From the NCBI GenBank assembly GCA_031258895.1, contig JAIRMF010000126.1:1-8000 (forward strand): a stretch of DNA of 8,000 bases. The letters are read 5' to 3'. Source of the stretch: Dysgonamonadaceae bacterium (GTDB taxonomy: Bacteria; Bacteroidota; Bacteroidia; Bacteroidales; Azobacteroidaceae). Under the pieces are notes generated by a model. That model ran no database searches and was not told the origin of the DNA. It saw only the letters and a program-made list of their open reading frames with translations. Numbering within the stretch: position 1 is the first letter of the stretch; every line of letters starts with the position of its first letter. This document shows positions 1-5,357 of this stretch, piece by piece. Made by a program: the position numbers and the translations under genes.

Positions 1-24
1 CTCTACCAACTGAGCTAATGAATC
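1..24 (-). tRNA. tRNA gene, 5' part only (truncated by window edge)
   Basis: Read on the minus strand, the first 24 bases give a 5' acceptor strand GATTCAT, then T8-A9 and the D-arm GCTCAGTTGGTAGAG, the standard start of a bacterial elongator tRNA. The anticodon lies beyond the window edge, so the isotype cannot be read. The acceptor and D-arm resemble Bacteroidota tRNA-Lys, but that is only a guess. A good promoter lies about 25 bases upstream. Confidence 0.85.
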
Positions 25-49
25 TCCGGTTACTTCAGCGAAGCGGCTG

Positions 50-81
50 CAAAATTAGAAATAATTTTTGAAACAGCCAAG
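50..81 (-). promoter_or_regulatory. Bacteroidota-type promoter of the tRNA gene
   Basis: On the minus strand a -7 box TAATTTTG (50-57) matches TAnnTTTG exactly. A CTTG (78-81) lies 20 bases upstream, one mismatch from the -33 consensus TTTG. Transcription would start near 43-45, leaving a leader of about 20 nt before the mature tRNA end at 24. Confidence 0.6.
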
Positions 82-95
82 TTTTTCCTTGAAAA

Positions 96-127
96 CTTGC
101 TCTTATCGTGAATTTTCCCGAAATTTG
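96..127 (+). promoter_or_regulatory. possible promoter of the dacB-like gene
   Basis: CTTG at 96-99 and GAAATTTG at 120-127 are separated by 20 bases. Each is one mismatch from the Bacteroidota TTTG / TAnnTTTG elements. Position suits the gene starting at 158, with a leader of about 25 nt. The match is imperfect and the region is AT-rich, so it could be chance. Confidence 0.3.
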
Positions 128-157
128 TACTCTATCCAAAGATAATCTCCTAAGAAA

Positions 158-1432
158 ATGCTCCGAAATACCGTACGCTTAGCCCTTATAATCTGCCTGA
201 TGGCAACAAAATGCCTGTCCGTCGCCGCACAGGAAAACGAAGCTCTAAAAAACTTCCTCAAAAATAAAAGCCTCCGTCACGCCGCCGTCGGATTCAAAGC
301 CGTTGACCTGAAAACAGGAAAAACAATCGCAACGTTCAATGAAAACATGGCGATTACACCGGCCTCAAACATAAAACTGATTACCACCGCTTCAGCTATA
401 AACATTTACGGCAGACATTTTAGATATAAAACGACAGTCTTACATGAAGGACAGATATGTGACTCAATTTTGAACGGTAATCTGTACGTTCAAGGCGCCG
501 GAGACCCTACTCTCGGCTCGGAATCTCTCCAGAAGGAACGTGAACATTTCTTGAAGGAATGGCTGTCCGCAATAAAAAATGCCGGCATAAAAAGCATTTC
601 CGGCAATATTGTGATCATCGACTCACTGTTCGGATACAATGGGGTTTCTGAAAAATGGCTCGTCGAGGATGTCGGGACCGATTACGCACAAGGAATTTTC
701 GGTATATGCGTTTTTGATAACATATTCAGTCCCGAATCCAAAGACAACAATAAGAAAAGGGTATCGCTTGCCGATCCGGGGCTGTTTCTGTCCGATTATT
801 TCAAAAAATTTCTGGAAGATAACGGTCTGAAGGTAGAAGGACGGGCGACCACTTACCGACTTGAAATGTTGAAATCGTTATTATCGGGAACGACATTTGA
901 TGTTCCTGAAAACATGCAGGAAATCGGCGCCGTATATTCGCCATGTCTAACCGAAATCGTTCGTGAAATAAACGTTAACAGCAATAATCTGTTTGCCGAA
1001 CACCTTTACAGAAAAATGCTGTCGGACAGCATCAACATCAAAGCATTATGGCAATCGCAGGGCCTGGATTCCACCGCCCTGATCATGTATGACGGCAGCG
1101 GATTGTCGCCTCAAAACGCGACGTCGGCAGACTATTTGACCTCTTTACTTGTTTTCATGAACAGACAACAGGGAGAACACAAGAATGAGTTTTATCTCTC
1201 CCTGCCTCTCGCGGGAAAGGAAGGTACGGTGGCGGATTTTTTGAAGAATACGACGTTTGAAGGTAAGATGTATGTGAAATCGGGCAGCATGAGCGGGGTG
1301 CAATGCTATTCGGGTTACGTGGAAAAGGGCATTAAACGTTATGCTTTTTCGTTGCTTGTCAATAATTTTTCGGGCGAACGGAAAGAGTTAAAGAAGGCGA
1401 TAGAACGATTTTTTGTTGCGCTGTTTTCCTGA
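158..1432 (+). CDS. dacB: D-alanyl-D-alanine carboxypeptidase/endopeptidase (PBP4 type, peptidase S13)
   Basis: This periplasmic low-molecular-weight penicillin-binding protein should trim the terminal D-Ala from peptidoglycan stem peptides and/or cleave cross-links. All three active-site motifs of the serine penicillin-recognising fold are visible: SNIK with nucleophile Ser70 and Lys73, SNN at 275-277, and KSG at 374-376 (the KTG box). GDPTLGS near 115-121 and YDGSGLS at 311-317 are further S13 landmarks. A hydrophobic N-terminus (about residues 6-22) ending VAA|Q fits signal peptidase I cleavage before Gln25. The 424 residues suit the S13 family, and the wide gap between SxxK and SxN leaves room for its inserted domains. 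The ATG start gives a complete signal peptide after an A-rich, non-Shine-Dalgarno leader. The gene stands alone and converges with proS, and the 77-base gap holds only a weak 5-bp hairpin without a T-tract. Confidence 0.93.
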   Translation: MLRNTVRLALIICLMATKCLSVAAQENEALKNFLKNKSLRHAAVGFKAVDLKTGKTIATFNENMAITPASNIKLITTASAINIYGRHFRYKTTVLHEGQICDSILNGNLYVQGAGDPTLGSESLQKEREHFLKEWLSAIKNAGIKSISGNIVIIDSLFGYNGVSEKWLVEDVGTDYAQGIFGICVFDNIFSPESKDNNKKRVSLADPGLFLSDYFKKFLEDNGLKVEGRATTYRLEMLKSLLSGTTFDVPENMQEIGAVYSPCLTEIVREINVNSNNLFAEHLYRKMLSDSINIKALWQSQGLDSTALIMYDGSGLSPQNATSADYLTSLLVFMNRQQGEHKNEFYLSLPLAGKEGTVADFLKNTTFEGKMYVKSGSMSGVQCYSGYVEKGIKRYAFSLLVNNFSGERKELKKAIERFFVALFS

Positions 1433-1509
1433 CCGCATCCCGAATCATTTTGAATCTCGAATCCGTCATCTTCGCCCTGTTGGACAGGAGAATTTCAGTA
1501 CATGACCTC

Positions 1510-2991
1510 CTAATACGACCTGGCAAAAACAACCCTCCCGACTGACGGCTTTCCGGTAACCATACACCTTCCGGACGTCTTGTCGCCGTCGAAAGGAATA
1601 CATCGTATCGTCGCCTTGGTTTCTTCTTTGATGAGAGTTTCGGTCTCAGCAGTGCCGTCCCAATGGGCGAGGAGAAAACCGCCTTCCTCTATTTTGTGTT
1701 TGAATTCGTCATAAGTCTCTATCGTAAACGTTTGGGAAGCACGGAAATCGAGAGCTTTTTGGAAGATGTTCTTCTGGACGTCGACGAGTAAGGTTTTGAC
1801 CGTTGTCATGACGCGGTCGAAATCGACGGTCTGTTTGGTGAGCATATCACGACGGGCAATTTCGATAGTGTTGTTCTCCATGTCGCGAGCGCCCATCGTT
1901 AGACGTACGGGAACGCCCTTGAGTTCGTATTCGGCGAATTTCCATCCGGGTTTTTTGTTCTGTGAGTTGTCATACTTCACCCTGATACCGGAAGCTCGCA
2001 ATTCGTCTATCAGAGGTTGCAGCTTTGCGTTGATTTGTGCGAGCTGTTCGTCGTTTTTGTAGACGGGAACGATGACAACCTGATAGGGCGCGAGGTTGGG
2101 AGGCAAAACCAAACCGTTATCATCGGAATGAGCCATGATTAAAGCGCCCATCAGACGGGTGGAAACACCCCATGAAGTGGCCCAGACGTAGTCGCGTTTG
2201 CCTTCCTTGTTGAGAAACTGCACATCGAACGCCTTGGCAAAGTTTTGTCCGAGGAAATGCGAGGTGCCGGCCTGCAAGGCTTTCCCATCCTGCATCAAGG
2301 CCTCGATACAATACGTGTCGATCGCGCCGGCAAAACGCTCGCTCGCCGTTTTTACTCCCTTTAAGACGGGAAGAGCCATGTAGTTTTCCGCAAAATCAGA
2401 GTATATGTCGAGCATACGCAAGGTTTCTTCCTCAGCCTCCTCGCGTGTAGCGTGTGCGGTGTGCCCTTCCTGCCAGAGAAACTCGGCGGTACGCAGAAAA
2501 AGACGGGTGCGCATCTCCCAACGAACGACATTCGCCCATTGATTGCACAGGATCGGCAAATCACGATAGGACTGTATCCAATTTTTGTACGTGCTCCAGA
2601 TAATGGTCTCGGAGGTCGGGCGAACAATCAACTCCTCTTCCAAAGCGGCGTCGGGGTCGACAATAACGCCCTTCCCCGACGGGTCGTTCTTCAAGCGATA
2701 GTGCGTGACGACCGCGCATTCCTTGGCAAAACCCTCCACATGCTCCGATTCCCGGCTGAAAAACGACTTGGGAATGAATAACGGGAAATAAGCATTCTCG
2801 TGTCCGGTCGCCTTGAACATGTCGTCGAGCTGTCTTTGAATCCTTTCCCAGATAGAATAACCGTAGGGTTTGATAACCATGCAGCCGCGCACGGCAGAAT
2901 TCTCGGCAAGCTCGGCTTTTATCACCAAATCGTTGTACCATTTGGCGTAGTTTTCCTTTTTGGAAGTCAATTCTTTGATTTCAGTTGCCAT
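1510..2991 (-). CDS. proS: Prolyl-tRNA synthetase, archaeal/eukaryote-type (class II)
   Basis: Cytoplasmic enzyme that activates proline with ATP and charges tRNA-Pro. The 493-residue protein lacks the large editing insertion of the E. coli type and has the C-terminal extension of the short form. Visible class II and ProRS landmarks are RPTSET at 124-129, motif 2 around RWEMRTRLFLRTAEF (157-171) with WQEGHTAHAT (173-182), and motif 3 around GVSTRLMGALIMAHSDDNG (275-293). The anticodon-binding domain follows at about 300-410, including KPGWKFAEYELKGVPVR (347-363). The C-terminal domain ends in Tyr493, as is typical of this type. Of the four-Cys zinc site common in archaeal-type members only Cys476 seems to remain: the CxxC is CMVT and the WCG-like position is WDG. 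The ATG overlaps the gmk stop by 11 bases, so proS is probably translationally coupled as the last gene of yicC-gmk-proS. No convincing terminator follows. Confidence 0.97.
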   Translation of the reverse strand: MATEIKELTSKKENYAKWYNDLVIKAELAENSAVRGCMVIKPYGYSIWERIQRQLDDMFKATGHENAYFPLFIPKSFFSRESEHVEGFAKECAVVTHYRLKNDPSGKGVIVDPDAALEEELIVRPTSETIIWSTYKNWIQSYRDLPILCNQWANVVRWEMRTRLFLRTAEFLWQEGHTAHATREEAEEETLRMLDIYSDFAENYMALPVLKGVKTASERFAGAIDTYCIEALMQDGKALQAGTSHFLGQNFAKAFDVQFLNKEGKRDYVWATSWGVSTRLMGALIMAHSDDNGLVLPPNLAPYQVVIVPVYKNDEQLAQINAKLQPLIDELRASGIRVKYDNSQNKKPGWKFAEYELKGVPVRLTMGARDMENNTIEIARRDMLTKQTVDFDRVMTTVKTLLVDVQKNIFQKALDFRASQTFTIETYDEFKHKIEEGGFLLAHWDGTAETETLIKEETKATIRCIPFDGDKTSGRCMVTGKPSVGRVVFARSY

Positions 2992-3559
2992 GATTTATGA
3001 ATTTTCTTATTATTTGCTCTGTTTCACGCTCCGCTTTGAGCAGGTCGTCGTTTATAACAACACAGTCGTAACGATCGGCCTGACTTAATTCATATTCAGC
3101 CTTTGCGATACGGTCTGCAATCATTTTTTCGCTGTCCGTACCGCGATGAAGTAACCGCCGGCGCAGCTCCTCGACAGAAGGAGGACGGATGAAGACAAGT
3201 ATGGCCGCATTTCCGTAAAGCCTCTTCACATTTAAGCCTCCCGCAACGTCAAGATCGAGAATCACATTCTCTCCGCAGGCAAGACTTTTCTCGATTTCGG
3301 AACGAAGAGTGCCGTAAAACCGACCGTCGTAGACTTCTTCGTATTCCAAAAACTCATTGTCGGCAATCCGTTTTCTGAATTCTTCAGGCGAAAGGAAAAA
3401 GTACTCGACTCCATCCCGTTCGTTACCGCGAGGAGGACGACTTGTGGCCGAAACAGAGAATTTGAGAGGCAAACCGAGCCGTAAGATCCGTTCAATAATG
3501 GTTGATTTTCCGGAACCGGACGGCGCCGACAATATTACAAGCTTACCTTTTGATTGCAT
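2981..3559 (-). CDS. gmk: Guanylate kinase
   Basis: Phosphorylates GMP (and dGMP) to GDP with ATP, an essential step of guanine nucleotide synthesis in the cytoplasm. The P-loop SAPSGSGKST spans residues 11-20. The GMP-binding segment SATSRPPRGNERDGVEY (37-53) contains the expected Arg41, Arg44 and Tyr53. EYEEVYDGRFYGT (72-84) and the Walker-B-like LDLDVAGG (101-108) follow, with the lid region around RPPSVEELRRRLLHRG (125-140). At 192 residues it is of normal length. It starts 8 bases after the yicC stop, and its own stop lies inside the start region of proS (11-base overlap). There is no room for an independent promoter between these genes, which indicates one transcript. The yicC-gmk pair is a common arrangement in bacteria. 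Confidence 0.97.
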   Translation of the reverse strand: MQSKGKLVILSAPSGSGKSTIIERILRLGLPLKFSVSATSRPPRGNERDGVEYFFLSPEEFRKRIADNEFLEYEEVYDGRFYGTLRSEIEKSLACGENVILDLDVAGGLNVKRLYGNAAILVFIRPPSVEELRRRLLHRGTDSEKMIADRIAKAEYELSQADRYDCVVINDDLLKAERETEQIIRKFINHGN

Positions 3560-3567
3560 TTTATCTT

Positions 3568-4440
3568 TTATAAGACGTTAAATATCTGCTCCTTTATCTG
3601 CTCCAACTCATCCTTCATCCTGACTACCGCCTGCTGCATCAGTGCGTGGTTGGACTTCGAACCGAGCGTGTTTATTTCCCTGCCGATCTCCTGGGAAATA
3701 AAACCGAGCTTGCGTCCCTGACTGCCGCCGGCGTGGATGGTTTCGGTAAAGTATTTCAGATGGTTGATGAGACGGGACTTTTCCTCGCTGACGTCAATTT
3801 TTTCGATGTAATAAAACATTTCTTGCTCGAAACGGTTGTTGTCGAACGAACCTTCCGCGTGAACAGCCGACAAGTCTTCGATTATCCGCGACTTTAGCCT
3901 CTCGATACGCTCCGCTTCGTACTGTTCAACCTCCGGTATCAGGTTTTCAATGGCGGTAATCTTGTTTTTCAGCACCGCCTCAAGCATCAAACCCTCCTGA
4001 ATCCTGAATTCGTTTAAGGCGTCAAGCGCCTTCCCGATCACCATCCAAAAAACATCCCACTCCGCACTGTCAGCCTCCCCGACGGTTTCTGATGTTACGT
4101 CCTGCCGGCTGAAAACGACCGAAAACCAGTCGTGAGGAACTTCGACGCCGAGCTGTGCGGACAAGTTTTTTATCTGTTTGTAGTAGAATTTTACGGCCTC
4201 CGCGTTTATCGGTTCGGGAGTTTTCGAAAGGCCGTCGATACTGACCGTCAGGTCCACCTTACCTCTTTCGATGGCAGTCTGGATGAGGGTTCGTAATTCC
4301 AATTCCTTTTCGCGGTAGATGTTTGGGAGGCGGATTGTGAGGTCGAGTTGTTTGCTGTTGAGCGATTTTATTTCCACTCTTATCTTTTTGCCTTCGTATT
4401 CCGTTTCTGCTTTGCCGAATCCTGTCATTGACCGTATCAT
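3568..4440 (-). CDS. yicC: YicC family protein (YicC/YloC-type endoribonuclease)
   Basis: The 290-residue product has the family's opening MIRSMTGFGKAE and the conserved N-terminal stretch EIKSLNSKQLDLTIRLP (23-39). The C-terminal DUF1732 block (about 207-290) includes KIDVSEEKSRLINHL, GRKLGFISQEIGREINTLGSK and a final helix ending in NVL. E. coli YicC acts as a ribonuclease that promotes small-RNA decay and is of similar size (about 287 residues); the role here is inferred from family. The frame stays open upstream to a TTG at 4647, but I chose the ATG at 4440. It gives the exact family N-terminus and lies just downstream of a perfect promoter (4457-4488), so the longer version would begin outside the transcript. 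First gene of the yicC-gmk-proS operon, with a leader of only about 10-13 nt. Confidence 0.94.
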   Translation of the reverse strand: MIRSMTGFGKAETEYEGKKIRVEIKSLNSKQLDLTIRLPNIYREKELELRTLIQTAIERGKVDLTVSIDGLSKTPEPINAEAVKFYYKQIKNLSAQLGVEVPHDWFSVVFSRQDVTSETVGEADSAEWDVFWMVIGKALDALNEFRIQEGLMLEAVLKNKITAIENLIPEVEQYEAERIERLKSRIIEDLSAVHAEGSFDNNRFEQEMFYYIEKIDVSEEKSRLINHLKYFTETIHAGGSQGRKLGFISQEIGREINTLGSKSNHALMQQAVVRMKDELEQIKEQIFNVL

Positions 4441-4456
4441 AGTCGATATTTTGGCG

Positions 4457-4488
4457 CAAAGGTAGCGGTTTTTTGCCGATTCGCCAAA
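4457..4488 (-). promoter_or_regulatory. Promoter of the yicC-gmk-proS operon (perfect Bacteroidota consensus)
   Basis: On the minus strand TTTG (4485-4488) and TACCTTTG (4457-4464) are separated by exactly 20 bases, a full match to TTTG-N19-21-TAnnTTTG. Predicted initiation near 4450-4452 places the yicC ATG 10-13 nt downstream and excludes the upstream TTG as start. Confidence 0.75.
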
Positions 4489-4491
4489 TAA

Positions 4492-5148
4492 ATCACGGTC
4501 GATTCCGGCTTTATAAACAGCCGCCAACGCGACTTCCAAAGTCATGATCGGTGCGATTCCGGAGATTTCTTTCAGATTTTCCAAGACGTTTCTCACATCT
4601 TCCAAGATGAACGCCATATTTTCCAAGATGAACGCCACATTTCCCAAGATGACTCACACATTTTCCAAGATATACTTCACATCTTCCAAGATATACTTCA
4701 CATTTTCCAAGATGTACTTCACATTTCCCAAGATGACTCTCACATCTTCCAAGATGACTCCCACATTTTCCAAGATGACTCCCACATTTTCCAAGATGAC
4801 TCCCACATTTTCCAAGATGAACCTCATAGTTTGCAAGATCATCGAGTGATTTGTCAAAGTGGCTCAGACATTTTGCAAGTCGTTCCTCATAGTTTGCGGA
4901 GTGTCGCAGTGATTTGTCAAAGTGTCCTTGTGATTTTGCAAGTTGTTCCTCATAGTTTGCGGAGTGACGCAGTGATTTGTCAAAGTGTCGGAGACATTTT
5001 GCTAGTTAAGTCAGTGAGTTTGCGAGTCGTCGCAGTAGTTTGTCAAATCGTACTTGTAATCTCCCGAGTTGAGGGTGTTTTTTGTCAGGTTGGGTTTGTT
5101 TTTCCCCTTGTGAACGTCGTGATTTTGTCAGTTTTTGCAATGGGCTAA
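4492..5148 (+). other. Long open frame through the repeat array, no clear start (possible heptad-repeat gene or remnant)
   Basis: Reading from 4492 (just after a TAA) the plus strand stays open for 218 codons to the TAA at 5146-5148. It crosses 27 repeat units as heptads of the type H-I-F-Q-D-x-x, later V-I-C-Q-S-x-x, and ends in a Val-rich stretch. No ATG, GTG or TTG occurs in this frame before the TTG at 4831, and I see no ribosome-binding site. In the first 12 units, by hand comparison, 5 of 7 third codon positions vary against 5 of 14 other positions. Ile ATT/ATC, His CAC/CAT and Asp GAT/GAC changes are synonymous. The two other frames I compared (the plus-strand F-S-K-M-T-P-T frame and the minus-strand I-L-E-N-V-G-V frame) do not show this bias. 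Because 21 is a multiple of 3, repetition alone can keep a frame open, so coding is only a possibility. The next units keep a Gln-Asp in the same frame but contain stops. Confidence 0.25.
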
Positions 5149-5332
5149 AAAGAGCATCGCGAGAGAAAGCAAGTTTTAGGCGTGGGAAAGCAAGATAAAA
5201 GCGGGAGAGGGCAAGATAGTTGGGAGGGAAAGCAAGATGTTGGAGAGGGAGGGTGAGATGGCGGCGGGAGAGTCAGAGAGTGAGGAGGGAGAGGGAAAGA
5301 TGTGAAAGAGGTAGGGCGAGATGGGAGAGAAG
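4577..5332. repeat. Tandem array of 36 phase-locked 21-bp units with drifting composition
   Basis: Cutting the sequence every 21 bases from 4577 gives 36 consecutive units without a register slip that I can find by hand. The early unit is TTTTCCAAGAT followed by GACTCCCACA. Units at 4745, 4766 and 4787 are almost identical, and invariant parts (TTCCAAG, CACA) flank a variable block at unit positions 12-17. From 4829 the units become TTTGC/TTGTC-type and T/G-rich. From about 5165 they are purine-rich, for example GAAAGCAAGAT plus GTTGGAGAGG at 5228. The core CCAAGAT at 4581 and GCAAGAT at 5190 are 609 bases apart, exactly 29 units. There are no spacers, so it is not a CRISPR array. Function is unknown: a minisatellite-like sequence, a protein-binding array, a non-coding RNA or a heptad-coding sequence are all possible. 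It fills nearly all of the gene-free stretch between yicC and the YhcG gene. Confidence 0.9.
4850..5038. repeat. 63-bp higher-order repeat (three 21-bp units) inside the array
   Basis: Three consecutive 63-base blocks begin with TTTGTCAAAGTG (4850, 4913, 4976). The first two agree at 55 of 63 positions by hand count, and the third is more diverged. The string CATAGTTTGC recurs at 4825, 4888 and 4951, exactly 63 apart, with a degenerate copy near 5014. This shows local amplification of a three-unit block on top of the basic 21-bp period. Confidence 0.8.
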
Positions 5333-5336
5333 GAGG

Positions 5337-5357
5337 GCGGCACATGCCGCTTTTTTT
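5337..5357 (+). terminator. Plus-strand intrinsic terminator closing the repeat array
   Basis: GCGGCA-CA-TGCCGC (5337-5350) is a perfect 6-bp inverted repeat followed at once by seven T (5351-5357). The T-tract follows only on the plus strand, so it should end plus-strand transcription coming through the array. On the minus strand the stem is preceded by A's and followed by CCTCC, so it would terminate the YhcG gene poorly. The stem is short, which limits confidence. Confidence 0.55.

Noticed and set aside
1476..1488. CCTGT-TGG-ACAGG hairpin between dacB and proS as a terminator
   Set aside because: The stem is only 5 bp and no T-tract follows on either strand.
2361..2941. Frames of 72 to 126 codons inside proS on both strands
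   Set aside because: They are shadows of the well-conserved synthetase reading frame.
4441..4647. N-terminal extension of YicC from the TTG at 4647
   Set aside because: The family starts at MIRSMTGFG, and the perfect promoter at 4457-4488 lies inside the extension.
4544..4849. Plus-strand ATG frame reading F-S-K-M-T-P-T heptads (101 codons)
   Set aside because: It covers only the first 12 units, then hits TGA at a position repeated in later units. Variation between units is not concentrated at its third codon positions and no ribosome-binding site is seen.
4825..4960. Recurrent TAGTTTG as repeated -7 promoter boxes within the array
   Set aside because: One base is missing between TA and TTTG compared with TAnnTTTG, and no -33 element has correct spacing.
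4577..5332. CRISPR array
   Set aside because: Units are contiguous 21-mers without unique spacers, and no cas gene is present.
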